DNA from: Lachnospiraceae bacterium
Lineage (GTDB): Bacteria > Bacillota > Clostridia > Lachnospirales > Lachnospiraceae
DNA length: 64,000 bases
Direction of reading: 5' to 3'
Assembly: GCA_017936885.1 (NCBI GenBank)
Contig: JAGBEO010000006.1
Coordinates: 1-64,000 of the forward strand
In this document: piece by piece, positions 1 through 8,803 of the stretch
Numbering within the stretch: the first letter of the stretch is position 1
How the letters are laid out: each line of letters starts with the position of its first letter
The notes under the pieces: model-generated
What the model was told of the DNA's origin: nothing
Database searches by the model: none
Seen by the model: only the letters and a program-made list of their open reading frames with translations
Position numbers and translations under genes: made by a program

Positions 1-71
1 ATTTCGCAGGCAGATATCCCTATCTGCTTTGTTTTCATGTCTTAAAATCCGGTTACCCACATCCACCTCCT

Positions 72-96
72 GAAAATCCGGCATGACCGGATTTTT
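72..96 (-). terminator. Hairpin after the LacI/GNAT operon, possible terminator
   Basis: A perfect 9-bp stem AAAATCCGG/CCGGATTTT with a 5-nt loop lies about 75 nt downstream of the acetyltransferase stop. The T residues sit mostly inside the stem on the minus strand and an AGGAGG follows at once, so it could instead be a leader hairpin of the next gene. On the plus strand it would also end in five T. Confidence 0.4.
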
Positions 97-146
97 ACCC
101 TGCTGGAATCAAGATTGCGAATCTGTTTCGCAATTACCTAGTTTAT

Positions 147-160
147 TTTAAACGTTTACA
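147..160 (-). promoter_or_regulatory. cre-like / LacI-family operator
   Basis: Read on the minus strand the site is TGTAAACGTTTAAA, which matches the catabolite-responsive element consensus TGWNANCGNTNWCA at all but one position and has the central CG typical of LacI/CcpA-family operators. It lies just past the acetyltransferase stop, upstream of a possible minus-strand gene that would leave the window. CcpA control is an inference. Confidence 0.4.
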
Positions 161-167
161 TTACTGC

Positions 168-941
168 TTATCTATGATTCATCTTCTCCACAAATGCAAT
201 CTCCTTAGCGGTCATTTCCACCCACGCCGGCCGGAAACCGGATGCGATCGCATTACGAACGGATTTAATATTAGACCACGCAGCGCAGTAGAAGGGTACT
301 ATATCACGGTTTAATACTTCCAAGGCAAGCTTACTGGTCAAAGCCGCCGCAACTCCCTGCCTGCGGTAGTCCGTAAGCACATCTATTCCGATCTGCCACA
401 TGGTATCACAATCTGCAGAACATCCCGCCAGACCGATCAGCCTGTCACCGTCATAAGCGCCTACGCCCAGCACATCCAATTGCCTGCGGTCCTCACAAAG
501 CGCATTGCTCCACTCCGGCACATACAGCTTTTCAAAGTCTTTGCTTTCCAATATCCGCAGTTCATATTTACATGACAGTTCTTTCAAAGCTTTCACATCC
601 GGCAGGAAATATTCTGCCATAAAGCAAACCTGATATCCTTTCTGTACAAGTGCCGTATTGATGACCTGCATATTGGGCGTTTCAAAAAGATGCTCCACCG
701 GATATTTCCCGATATAGCTTTCTACCATCTCCCGTAAATCTTCCTGCACGGAAGCCACTACATTATTTCCATAAGACACTAGATTGCATACAAAAGGAAG
801 TGTCAGATACCGCCGTGCATTTTCGCTCTTCTGTGAAAGCACTATTTTATTTTCCGCCGCTTGAAAATCCTCTGCCCTGCAATTTAGGTCTATCGCCGAC
901 TGCTCCATCGCAATCCGCAGTATTTGCTGATTGGTCATCAT
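168..941 (-). CDS. GNAT family N-acetyltransferase
   Basis: A 257-residue protein with a GNAT fold in its C-terminal half. The acetyl-CoA loop appears as DYRRQGVAAALTSKL after a beta strand (IGIDVLTDYR), followed by a WSNIKSVRNAIASGF segment typical of the family. The N-terminal half is less conserved, as in the larger 'GNAT' proteins of Clostridia. The start is ATG at 941 (a second ATG follows at 938), only 3 nt after the LacI stop, so translation is probably coupled and this is the last gene of the arabinoside operon. The substrate cannot be inferred; a sugar, sugar-amine or small amine is possible. Confidence 0.8.
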   Translation of the reverse strand: MMTNQQILRIAMEQSAIDLNCRAEDFQAAENKIVLSQKSENARRYLTLPFVCNLVSYGNNVVASVQEDLREMVESYIGKYPVEHLFETPNMQVINTALVQKGYQVCFMAEYFLPDVKALKELSCKYELRILESKDFEKLYVPEWSNALCEDRRQLDVLGVGAYDGDRLIGLAGCSADCDTMWQIGIDVLTDYRRQGVAAALTSKLALEVLNRDIVPFYCAAWSNIKSVRNAIASGFRPAWVEMTAKEIAFVEKMNHR

Positions 942-944
942 AAT

Positions 945-1949
945 TTAAACTGTCTCTCCCTCTATAAACTGATACGGAAGTATCTTAACGATTTCCTCCG
1001 GCTCAGGGACGATCCCTTCCTTCTTTTTCTCTATTAAATCAAACAGCAGATTCACCGCCGTTACGGCAATCTCTTCTACCGAATTGGATATGGTCGTCAG
1101 TCTCGGTGTAACATAGTCTAAAATATCAATGTTATCAAATCCGATCATGCCGTAATGCGTCCCTGCCCTCAGACCGCTTTTCTTTAACCGCTTCATAATA
1201 TTCAGCGCAAACTCATCCGCCGTACAGACAAAAGCCGTCTTTTTTACGGGGTCTATCATCTCATCCAAGTGCTCCAGATAGTTCCAGTCCGTAAGATATC
1301 CTGTCTCTATGCTGCCATATCGAGCCATCAATTCCTGAAAACCTTTTAACCGCTCTCTATGAACATAAACATTTCGTTCCCCGGCATTGTTGATCGGTGG
1401 GCAGACAAACACTATTTTTTCATAGTTCCGGTCAATAACCTTACCGGCGGCATCCATCATCGCCTGCTTCTGATCGATCCCTACGAAAGGAATTCCCTCT
1501 GCAATTTTATTGTCCACAGAGACAATCGGGATATCTAAGCTTTCCAGAAATTCCTTATATTGGTCTCCCTCATTAACGGAAGAAACAATGATCCCGTCCA
1601 CATGATAGTCCGCCAGCCGTGTCAACTGGTTTTCTTCCGTCTCTTTATCGTCTCCGTGTAATGTAATATTCACAAAATATCCCCTTTTATTGGCCTCGGC
1701 CCCAATAGTGCTCAACATCTGCGCAAAATAACGGTTTTTGACATCCAGTACCACCACACCGATATAGAAGGTCTGCCCTTTTACCAGCCCTCTTGCCAGA
1801 AGATCTGGGCGGTAACCGTTCTCCTTCGCCACGCGCAGTATCATCTCCTTGGTATCAGGATTGATTCTGCCGGTTCCATGTAATGCCCTGTGTACTGTGG
1901 TTCTGGATACGCCGCATATCTGCGCCAGATCTTTTGTCGTGATTCCCAT
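945..1949 (-). CDS. LacI family transcriptional regulator
   Basis: A 334-residue LacI/GalR repressor. The N-terminus has the helix-turn-helix ITTKDLAQICGVSRTTVHRA and hinge helix (about residues 3-60), followed by a periplasmic-binding-protein-like sugar-sensing domain (about 60-330, with GIIVSSVNEG and IGFDNIDILDYVTPRLTTI). AAAGGAG sits 7 nt upstream of the ATG. It lies inside an operon with GH51 arabinofuranosidase and an ABC importer and probably represses it in response to an arabinose-containing ligand. Palindromes with a central CG near the operon promoter (6921-6928, 6967-6974) are plausible operators. The effector is inferred from neighbours only. Confidence 0.92.
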   Translation of the reverse strand: MGITTKDLAQICGVSRTTVHRALHGTGRINPDTKEMILRVAKENGYRPDLLARGLVKGQTFYIGVVVLDVKNRYFAQMLSTIGAEANKRGYFVNITLHGDDKETEENQLTRLADYHVDGIIVSSVNEGDQYKEFLESLDIPIVSVDNKIAEGIPFVGIDQKQAMMDAAGKVIDRNYEKIVFVCPPINNAGERNVYVHRERLKGFQELMARYGSIETGYLTDWNYLEHLDEMIDPVKKTAFVCTADEFALNIMKRLKKSGLRAGTHYGMIGFDNIDILDYVTPRLTTISNSVEEIAVTAVNLLFDLIEKKKEGIVPEPEEIVKILPYQFIEGETV

Positions 1950-2143
1950 TGTGCCGCTCCTTTAAGGTGATGATATTTTACTATGAATGCTTTCTTACTA
2001 TATTAACATTTTATACGAAAAATAGCATCTTTTTCTTATTCACATTCTTGCATGAAAATTCCTATAACAGTACGGCTGATGGATATAAGTATAGCGGCAG
2101 TTTCTTTTTGCAGAAGCCGCCGCCTTTTTTGCTTTCATTTCCT

Positions 2144-3652
2144 TTATTTTACTTTAATTCGTATCATATTCCATGATAAGGGAGATAAATCGGCATATAC
2201 CTGATTGTTTTCCACATAAGTTTTGTCTTCTTTCGAAGGTACGATCTCCTGATGGTTATGCAGATTTGTTGCCTTTTTATCAGGATGGGTTACTTTAATA
2301 TGCTCGGCAACAGCCTCCGCCTCAAAGCCTTCCAGATCATACGCAAGATTGATGTTCTCGTCTTCACTGCGGTTTACCGCAAAAACAACAACCTCATTGT
2401 CTTCCTGATTATAGACTGCTACATGATCCAAATAGGGTATTTTCTTAAACTGGTCACAATCATAGGTTTCACAATTCGTTACGGATTGTAATACAACACC
2501 TTTTCCATACCTTGCCATATGGGAGAACGGATAGAAAATAGGCTGTACCCATACATCACCCTTCTCTTCCGTCATGATCGCTGCACTGATATTGGTTAAC
2601 AGTGACTGACAGGCTATCTTGATTCTGTCTGCGTATTTCAGGAAATTCATCATCATACTGGCAAATAATAACGTATCTTCCATGGAATAAATCTGTTCAC
2701 TAAGATGCGGAGCGATCTGCCAAGGTGTCTCATCTACCTGAGATGCCACTTCCACATCCGGGATAGACCATACGCCCCATTCATCAAAGCTGATATACAA
2801 TTCCTTCCCGGAGCGCTTCTTTGCTTTGACGAAATCACAGGTGCCAATCACTGTTTTAATGTACTGTTCCATATCCACTGACTGAGCCAGAAAATATTTC
2901 GTCCCTTTCTCCTGATTGCCGTAATACTGATGCAGGGAAATATAATCAACATAATCATATGTATAGCTCAGTGTAATGGCTTCCCAGTCGGGATATGTGG
3001 GCATATCCGACTTGGAACTGCCGCAGGATACCAGCTTAACGGAACTGTCCACCTGTTTCATTGCTTTGGCAGTTTCCTGTGCCAGTCTTCCGTATTCCTC
3101 TGCCGTCTTATGTCCGATCTGCCAGTCTCCATCCATTTCATTTCCAAGACACCATGTCCGGATTCCGTATGGATTTTCCACACCGTGCTCCCGCCGCATG
3201 TCACTGTAAAGGGTACCTTTATTAATGTTGCAGTACTCCACGATGGAAACAGCATTTTCAATTCCTTTTGTTCCCAAATTGACTGCAAAGATCGGTTCTA
3301 CATCCGCCTTCTTCGCCCAGCGCATAAATTCATTGATGCCGAACTCATTTGTTTCAATTGCCCGCCATGCTATCTCCAGTCTCCGCGGTCTTTGATCCAC
3401 TGGACCGACACTGTCTCTCCAGTCATAACAAGATACATAATTTCCACCCGGATAGCGTATGCCTGTCACTCCCATCTCTTTTACCTTCTCCAATACATCC
3501 TGACGAAATCCGTCTTCATCCGCCCTCGGATGTCCCGGTTCATAAATACCGGAATATACAACTCTTCCCATATGTTCCACAAAAGAACAGTAGATTCTCT
3601 TATCGATCTCTCCTACTGTAAAATTCCGGTTTACAATTACAGTTGCTTTCAT
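2144..3652 (-). CDS. GH51 alpha-L-arabinofuranosidase
   Basis: A 502-residue cytoplasmic GH51 enzyme that releases terminal alpha-L-arabinofuranose from arabino-oligosaccharides or arabinoxylan fragments. The acid/base Glu is E172 in WCLGNEMDG and the nucleophile is E291 in YISFDEWGVW, positions that match characterised GH51 enzymes. A C-terminal beta-sandwich (about 390-502) follows the barrel. No signal peptide is present. An in-frame TTG lies 12 nt upstream, but GGAGG at 3658-3662 is 5 nt from the ATG at 3652, so the ATG is chosen. It sits directly after the two permease genes, which fits hydrolysis of imported oligosaccharides. Confidence 0.95.
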   Translation of the reverse strand: MKATVIVNRNFTVGEIDKRIYCSFVEHMGRVVYSGIYEPGHPRADEDGFRQDVLEKVKEMGVTGIRYPGGNYVSCYDWRDSVGPVDQRPRRLEIAWRAIETNEFGINEFMRWAKKADVEPIFAVNLGTKGIENAVSIVEYCNINKGTLYSDMRREHGVENPYGIRTWCLGNEMDGDWQIGHKTAEEYGRLAQETAKAMKQVDSSVKLVSCGSSKSDMPTYPDWEAITLSYTYDYVDYISLHQYYGNQEKGTKYFLAQSVDMEQYIKTVIGTCDFVKAKKRSGKELYISFDEWGVWSIPDVEVASQVDETPWQIAPHLSEQIYSMEDTLLFASMMMNFLKYADRIKIACQSLLTNISAAIMTEEKGDVWVQPIFYPFSHMARYGKGVVLQSVTNCETYDCDQFKKIPYLDHVAVYNQEDNEVVVFAVNRSEDENINLAYDLEGFEAEAVAEHIKVTHPDKKATNLHNHQEIVPSKEDKTYVENNQVYADLSPLSWNMIRIKVK

Positions 3653-3688
3653 ATCTTCCTCCAAATAATTTATTGTCTCCCCATCAGC

Positions 3689-4531
3689 CTATTCTTTAAC
3701 ACCCGCCGTAGCAATTCCTTCCACGAAATATCTCTGACAGAAAATATACAAAATCAGTAAAGGCGCCAAAGATATCATAGTGGCTGCAAGCGTAGGACCA
3801 TACTTAATCACTTTATTACCGACTAAAACCGCCAACCCTGCCGAAAGAGTCCGTTTGTCGCTGGAACTGGTCAGCATTAACGGATATAACAGATCATTCC
3901 AGTTATTCATAAAATGAAAAATAGCAAGACTCACCAATGCCGGTTTGCATAAAGGAAGCATCAGAGAGCGGAAGATTCTGAATTCACTCATGCCGTCTAT
4001 CCGTCCTGACTCTTCTATCGACTTCGGAAGCTCCTGGAAAAATGATTTCATCATATAAATACCGAATGCACTTGTGGCACGCGGCAATATCAATCCTAAA
4101 TAAGTATCCAGCAATTTCAGCTTATATACCTCTATGTACAATGGTGTCATTATGATTTGGAAAGGTACCATCATCGTCAGTAATATAATGGAAAATAAAA
4201 GCTTAGAACCTTTAAAATTCATTCTTGCAAATGCATACCCTGCCATGGAATCAAACATAACACTGATAATCGTAACGCCGCCTGCGAAAATTACCGTTGT
4301 TTTTGTCATGGAAAAGATCGGTATACTGGATGCCACATACTTATACTGCGCCAAAGTCCATTCCTGCGGAAAAAAGTGGGGCGGATAGGAAATAACATCC
4401 GAATCCGTCTTAAAAGAAGAAACAAACAGCCAGATAATGGGAACCAGCACGATGATTACGACACACATGGTCAGAAAGACACCGAGAAACTTTCCTATTG
4501 ATTTTCTATACTTATTCATAGCGCTCTTCAT
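3689..4531 (-). CDS. Carbohydrate ABC transporter permease (MalG type)
   Basis: A 280-residue membrane subunit with about six transmembrane helices, the first near residues 15-37. The EAA loop that docks on the ATPase is visible as EESGRIDGMSEFRIFRSLMLP. The start codon overlaps the stop of the upstream permease gene by 4 nt (ATGA), indicating coupled translation. It belongs to the CUT1 family of oligosaccharide importers. No ATPase gene is in the operon, so a shared MsmK/UgpC-type ATPase encoded elsewhere is expected, as is common in Firmicutes. The substrate is probably an arabino-oligosaccharide because of the adjacent GH51. Confidence 0.93.
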   Translation of the reverse strand: MKSAMNKYRKSIGKFLGVFLTMCVVIIVLVPIIWLFVSSFKTDSDVISYPPHFFPQEWTLAQYKYVASSIPIFSMTKTTVIFAGGVTIISVMFDSMAGYAFARMNFKGSKLLFSIILLTMMVPFQIIMTPLYIEVYKLKLLDTYLGLILPRATSAFGIYMMKSFFQELPKSIEESGRIDGMSEFRIFRSLMLPLCKPALVSLAIFHFMNNWNDLLYPLMLTSSSDKRTLSAGLAVLVGNKVIKYGPTLAATMISLAPLLILYIFCQRYFVEGIATAGVKE

Positions 4532-5433
4532 TCTCCTTTCTCCAGAATAAATCTCCGCAATATAAAGGTAATAACCGCAATAATTGCAAACAGATACACA
4601 GAGATCGCAGAGGCGTATCCCAAATCATAGGGAGCAGTCTGGAAACCGCGGTCATAAATATACTGCACTAAAGTCTCTGTTCTGTTCAGAGGGCCGCCCT
4701 GCGTCATGACGTAGGCCTGATCAAACATCTGCAAAGCGGAAATCGTCGTCGTCACAATACAGAAGCTTACGGTCGGCCATATGCCCGGAATGGTAATATG
4801 GATGAATTTCTGCCACGTGTTTGCACCGTCCATCTCCGCCGCTTCATATAGGGATGAAGGTACATTTAAAACTGCGGCGGTTATCAGAGTCAGCGTATAC
4901 CCGAAGCCCTTCCATGCACTGACTACGATAATGGTAGGCATGGCAAGATTCGGATCTTTTAAAAAGGAAATGGATTCTATACCGATGCATCTTAGCAGAT
5001 AGGGCAGCATTCCCAAATTGGGATCTAACAGCATCGACCATACAATTCCTACTGCCGTCATAGAACAGACAAAGGGCAGATAATAAACCGAACGAAGTGC
5101 TCTTGTATATTTATTGTCTTTCGCCACATATATACTAAGCAGCAACGCAATCCCTACCTGCAGAGGGACTTCCAAAACCGCAAAGTAAAAAGTATTTAAT
5201 GTCGCATTATGTACTCTGCTGTCTTGAAAGGCTCTTACAAAATTCAGCAATCCTACAAAGGAAATATCTTTCATAAAAATGTTCATATCCAACAGGCTGA
5301 TCACCAAAGATGCAAATAAGGGAATGAATATAAATACTGTAAGAATCAACATGGACGGCAAAATAAAAAGATACGCACTCTTCTGCTGCTGCGGTTTATA
5401 TTTTTTCTTTTTCTGAATAGAAGTTTTACTCAT
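4528..5433 (-). CDS. Sugar ABC transporter permease (MalF type)
   Basis: A 301-residue partner permease of the CUT1 importer. A lysine-rich cytoplasmic N-terminus (about 1-20) precedes six predicted membrane helices. The EAA motif reads YEAAEMDGANTWQKFIHITIPG. The frame could start at a GTG at 5442, but AGAGGTG sits 8 nt from the ATG at 5433, which is preferred. It is preceded by a hairpin (5465-5489) that separates it from the binding-protein gene, the usual arrangement for making more binding protein than permease. Confidence 0.93.
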   Translation of the reverse strand: MSKTSIQKKKKYKPQQQKSAYLFILPSMLILTVFIFIPLFASLVISLLDMNIFMKDISFVGLLNFVRAFQDSRVHNATLNTFYFAVLEVPLQVGIALLLSIYVAKDNKYTRALRSVYYLPFVCSMTAVGIVWSMLLDPNLGMLPYLLRCIGIESISFLKDPNLAMPTIIVVSAWKGFGYTLTLITAAVLNVPSSLYEAAEMDGANTWQKFIHITIPGIWPTVSFCIVTTTISALQMFDQAYVMTQGGPLNRTETLVQYIYDRGFQTAPYDLGYASAISVYLFAIIAVITFILRRFILEKGE

Positions 5434-5464
5434 ATGCTTCACCTCTCATAGAAAGAGAACTGCC

Positions 5465-5489
5465 CCTCAAGTCATTTCATGACTTTGGG
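5465..5489 (-). other. Intra-operon stem-loop between binding protein and permease genes
   Basis: An 11-bp imperfect inverted repeat with a 3-nt loop (5465-5475 with 5479-5489; one mismatch, one G-T pair) lies between the lipoprotein and permease genes. It has no U-run, so it is more likely an mRNA-stabilising or processing hairpin than a terminator. That role is inferred from similar hairpins in other sugar ABC operons. Confidence 0.45.
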
Positions 5490-5520
5490 AGTAGTCTCAT
5501 GAAAATCGCCTGTTATCTGC

Positions 5521-6855
5521 TTACTGTGCCAATACATTGTCCATTGCTGCGGATGCTTCTTTTAAGGCATCTTCCGGTGATTTTGCACCGGTCAGGACAT
5601 TTTCAAACATAGGAATCATTACATCATTATCAATCTGGCTTGCCAGAGAGTATCCAAGGTTATATGCCCGCCCGATTTCCGTTGCCTTGGAAATGGAATT
5701 TAAGACTTCATCATTCTGGATTTCCGCATCCTGTGCCAAAGATTTAGACCAAACCGGGAAACCATTCTTCTGAGACCACTCTTTTAACACTTCATCGGTC
5801 AGCCAGTACTGCATAAACTTATAAGCAGCCTGCTTCTTTACCTCGTCCGTTCCCTTCGGGATCACATAGCTGCATCCGCCTGCCGGTGAGAAGGAACCTG
5901 CACTTCCTGCAACACAGGGCGCGATACCGAAGTTGATTCCCTGTTCCCTGAGTCCGTTAATCTGCCACGGACCGCTCATGTACATCGCAATCTGTCCGGC
6001 CTGCAGCATCGCATCTGCATCGGAACCTGTCACATTCGCAGGTGTTACTTTCTTATTCACAGCCAGATCCTGCATCCACTCTAATGTCTTCAAATTTTCT
6101 TCTGAATCAAGCAGATTCGTGTTTGTATCCGGATCATCCGCATCACCTCCGTTTGCCCATAAGAACTGCATATAGGTAGCGTTGGTAGGCATGGCCAGTC
6201 CGTACTGATTCTTAGAAGGATCTGTCAGTTTCTCTGCATATTCTGCCAATTCATCCATGGTTGCCGGAGGTGTGTCAGGGTCTAATCCGGCAGCTTCAAA
6301 CAAATCTTTATTCCAATATAAATAAGATACGTTGTACTGCATTGGTGTTCCGTATAATTTACCGTCCACATAAGACAATTCTGTCACATTTTCAAGGAAA
6401 TTATCTTTGTCCACGCCTGTCACATCCCAGAAATCACTGATATCCTCCAAAGAATCATTGCTGACATACGGTGCAAGATTCTCTACACCGAACAGAACCA
6501 GATCCGGTGCGGTCTGTGTTGCGATCGCCGCAGGAAGCTTCTGCTGTAAGGTATCGTTTGGCATAATATCCATTTCTATTGTGATATTATCCGTATTTGT
6601 TTTATTGTAATTATCAACAATCGTTCTTAAAATATCTCCATCCGAACCGGTAAAAACATTCCAGAATTGTAAGGTAACCGGCTCACCTTCAGAACTTTCT
6701 GCTGCCGCAGTATCCGTTTCTGCCGCTTCTGTTCCCGTTTCCTCAGCCGATGCTCCTTCCGTACTTGTCTGTGCATCACTGCTGCCGCATCCTGTTACAG
6801 ACATTGCCGCAAACAGCGCTGCCAATACCCCTGCTGTTACTCTTTTTACTTTCAT
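5521..6855 (-). CDS. Extracellular sugar-binding lipoprotein (ABC solute-binding protein)
   Basis: A 444-residue family 1 solute-binding protein. The signal peptide ends in the lipobox SVTG-C with Cys23, so the mature protein is lipid-anchored outside the membrane. A Ser/Thr/Glu-rich linker (about 25-60) leads to the binding domain, which starts at LQFWNVFTGSDG. A longer frame can begin at GTG 6924, but GGAGG at 6861-6865, 5 nt from the ATG at 6855, fixes the start. It is the first gene of the arabinoside operon, behind a good promoter at 6990-7018. It would deliver the oligosaccharide to the two downstream permeases. Confidence 0.94.
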   Translation of the reverse strand: MKVKRVTAGVLAALFAAMSVTGCGSSDAQTSTEGASAEETGTEAAETDTAAAESSEGEPVTLQFWNVFTGSDGDILRTIVDNYNKTNTDNITIEMDIMPNDTLQQKLPAAIATQTAPDLVLFGVENLAPYVSNDSLEDISDFWDVTGVDKDNFLENVTELSYVDGKLYGTPMQYNVSYLYWNKDLFEAAGLDPDTPPATMDELAEYAEKLTDPSKNQYGLAMPTNATYMQFLWANGGDADDPDTNTNLLDSEENLKTLEWMQDLAVNKKVTPANVTGSDADAMLQAGQIAMYMSGPWQINGLREQGINFGIAPCVAGSAGSFSPAGGCSYVIPKGTDEVKKQAAYKFMQYWLTDEVLKEWSQKNGFPVWSKSLAQDAEIQNDEVLNSISKATEIGRAYNLGYSLASQIDNDVMIPMFENVLTGAKSPEDALKEASAAMDNVLAQ

Positions 6856-6920
6856 ACTTTCCTCCATTCTGAAGCGCTCGATACGAATGCCTCCCATGTT
6901 CATTATCAGTTTCTTTGCGA

Positions 6921-6928
6921 ACACGTGT
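6921..6928. promoter_or_regulatory. Putative LacI-family operator (O2)
   Basis: ACACGTGT, a perfect palindrome with a central CG, lies in the leader of the sugar-binding-protein gene. An identical octamer sits 46 bp away at 6967-6974 and a further palindrome GCGTACGC lies between them at 6950-6957. The spacing would allow two dimers to cooperate. Assignment to the LacI protein of the same operon is an inference. Confidence 0.5.
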
Positions 6929-6966
6929 ACATTTTGCCTTTAAAAATATGCGTACGCTTTTTGCGT

Positions 6967-6974
6967 ACACGTGT
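6967..6974. promoter_or_regulatory. Putative LacI-family operator (O1)
   Basis: This second copy of ACACGTGT is flanked by GCGT and CC, starting about 10 nt downstream of the transcription start predicted from the -10 box at 6990-6995. That is a classic position for repression. A related half-site GTACACGTTAC occurs upstream of the promoter at 7078-7088. Confidence 0.55.
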
Positions 6975-6989
6975 CCTCTTGTGAATATA

Positions 6990-7018
6990 ATAATACCCGC
7001 CATATTTTCAAAAGTCAA
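6990..7018 (-). promoter_or_regulatory. Sigma-70 promoter of the arabinoside operon
   Basis: On the minus strand TTGACT (7013-7018) and TATTAT (6990-6995) are separated by 17 nt, close to the consensus. The start site would be near 6983, about 130 nt upstream of the binding-protein ATG, leaving a leader that holds the two ACACGTGT palindromes. Confidence 0.7.
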
Positions 7019-7143
7019 TACGGCAGGTATAAAACTGTCATTTTTCATTATTTTAAAACGCCGAATTTGTGTAATATGTACACGTTACCGCACAGCCACA
7101 AACAGCACTTACCTCGTACTGATAGTAATAATAATATAATCTT

Positions 7144-8682
7144 TTACCTCGTCTCCACATCAAATGTAAACAAAACCCGTTCGCCCTGCAATAACTCCGC
7201 TTCCCACTCTACATGCCATTCCTGCGCGCCTATCGTTTCCATGGCTCTGCCCGCAAAGTCCTGTAAAACAGAATCATCAATCGCATAACTGCCTGATTCC
7301 TGCTTAAGTACTGCCGCATCCAGTACACAGCTAAAGCTATATCTGCCAAAACCATGCTGCACCATCTGATTATACCCATAATCCGATAATTCCTGCATAC
7401 TGTGCAGCACATCAGCCTCTGACAACCTCAAATCCTCCAGACTCTCAAGCGTCTTATCTTCCGTTCCGGCAGACTGCTCCAGATTCCGGTATCTTTGTCC
7501 GTTGCACGGCGGCAGATTGATGGATAACTCCCTTCTCACATGGGTATCCGCATAATCCTGATCTGTTTTATTGAAATAGTCATATTCTCCACCCGGTGTA
7601 TCATCCCATGTCACGTCCACATTATAGTAACCGTCATCCAGTGCAACTATGTTCCATGCATGATCCTCACCCGCAAATCCCGTACAGTAATAACAGGGTA
7701 TTCCCAGCTTTTGCAGCAAATATTGATAAGCTCTGGCATATCCGGCACACACCGTCTCCTCGTTTACCAGCGCACTGTAGGCACTCTGACTCATCTTTGC
7801 ATTGCTAAGGTATGTAATCTTATCAATCAAAAGATCATGTACCATCTTTTCTTTCTCATAATTACTCCCAAGATTCTGTACCTGAGTCAGTATGTTGTTT
7901 ACCGTATTATTAAATTCCGCAGATGCACTGTCTAACTCATCTGCCGTCTCATTAAAATCTAACTCAAGCTCTGCACAAATCCTGTTCTTATCATATTTAC
8001 AGACATAAGCTGTATTCAGCCAGAATAATTCAGGATGATCATTATAAACCGCACAAATTATGTCACGAATCTCCGATGAAGGTACTGCCTCAATAGGTAC
8101 AAAAGCCTCATTCAGCGCACTTGCATTGGCATAAATCTGCCGGTACAGATGCTGCCCCTTCGCATCCAGCATATGATAATAGGGATAAAACGCTGCATCG
8201 AAGCTAAGACCGTCTCCCGTCTCGCCATAACCTAAATCACTGGTATATTCGCCGCCTTCCGCACCCGGAAGTTCCTCGGACTTCTCCGTCATTGGCTGAT
8301 AGCCCGCTTTGCCGTTTACTGCCTCAGGCACAACAACATCAGCCTCGGAAGGAACCTCATAACCGCTGCTTCCTCTTATAACTTCTGTTTGTTCATCCGT
8401 ATTTGATGTCATGCTGTCTGTTGACACATTTGATATCTGCTCGCTTTGGGAAGAATCTGTATCGTCTTTCTTCTCCGCCACAGGAATACCCTCTCTTGTC
8501 TCTTCCGGCACCTTGACCTCTTGATTTGCACTATCCTCCGGCTCTGCCTGCTGTTCATTTTGGGAAACCAGGTTTGCCAATTTCTCTGTAATATTCGGAT
8601 TCATGGCGCATAAGAGAATCAGCGCGCACAATAACGCTGCTATAATTCCTATAACTGCCAGTATTCTCTTAAGTATTTTCAT
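7144..8682 (-). CDS. Membrane-anchored transglutaminase-like protein
   Basis: A 512-residue protein with one N-terminal membrane segment (about 5-27), a long polar Ser/Thr/Glu-rich stretch (about 35-155), and a transglutaminase-like domain. The papain-like triad can be read as C312 in ETVCAGYARAY, H341 in EDHAWN and D356 in NVDVTWDD. In bacteria such domains are usually proteases or peptidoglycan/peptide-acting enzymes rather than true cross-linkers. The domain should face outside. ATG 8682 is preferred over a TTG at 8712 because the hydrophobic segment follows it directly and AAAGGG/AGGA lies upstream. Neighbouring genes give no clue to the substrate. Confidence 0.82.
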   Translation of the reverse strand: MKILKRILAVIGIIAALLCALILLCAMNPNITEKLANLVSQNEQQAEPEDSANQEVKVPEETREGIPVAEKKDDTDSSQSEQISNVSTDSMTSNTDEQTEVIRGSSGYEVPSEADVVVPEAVNGKAGYQPMTEKSEELPGAEGGEYTSDLGYGETGDGLSFDAAFYPYYHMLDAKGQHLYRQIYANASALNEAFVPIEAVPSSEIRDIICAVYNDHPELFWLNTAYVCKYDKNRICAELELDFNETADELDSASAEFNNTVNNILTQVQNLGSNYEKEKMVHDLLIDKITYLSNAKMSQSAYSALVNEETVCAGYARAYQYLLQKLGIPCYYCTGFAGEDHAWNIVALDDGYYNVDVTWDDTPGGEYDYFNKTDQDYADTHVRRELSINLPPCNGQRYRNLEQSAGTEDKTLESLEDLRLSEADVLHSMQELSDYGYNQMVQHGFGRYSFSCVLDAAVLKQESGSYAIDDSVLQDFAGRAMETIGAQEWHVEWEAELLQGERVLFTFDVETR

Positions 8683-8803
8683 AATCCTGTTACCCTTTCC
8701 GGGAGATGCCAACTAAACTGGCTTATTTTAAAATATTACCAGCTTGTAAGTCCTTTTTCAACCGATCAACAAAGCTAATACGAAACAAAGGATATTTCTG
8801 TTT

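Larger units (their letters stand above)
1..167. other. Left-edge intergenic DNA with several inverted repeats
   Basis: No complete gene is visible. The stretch holds a 7-bp inverted repeat (10-16 with 21-27) followed by a T-rich run, a 9-bp inverted repeat (73-81 with 87-95), and a perfect 8-bp inverted repeat ATTGCGAA/TTCGCAAT (114-121 with 127-134). On the minus strand an AGGAGG at about 65-70 is followed by frames open to the window edge, including an ATG at about 38 that reads MKTKQIGISACE. A minus-strand gene may therefore start here and run out of the window, but the start cannot be fixed from so little sequence. Confidence 0.4.

Noticed and set aside
10-35. 7-bp hairpin with T-rich tail as a plus-strand terminator at the window edge
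   Set aside because: The stem is short, the T-run is interrupted, and the upstream gene is not visible; it may lie inside a minus-strand coding region.
2930-3760. Long open frames opposite GH51, and similar ones opposite GH29 (20556-21464) and GH13 (26890-27693)
   Set aside because: They lie antisense to genes with intact catalytic motifs, have no ribosome binding sites or recognisable domains, and are explained by codon bias of the real gene.
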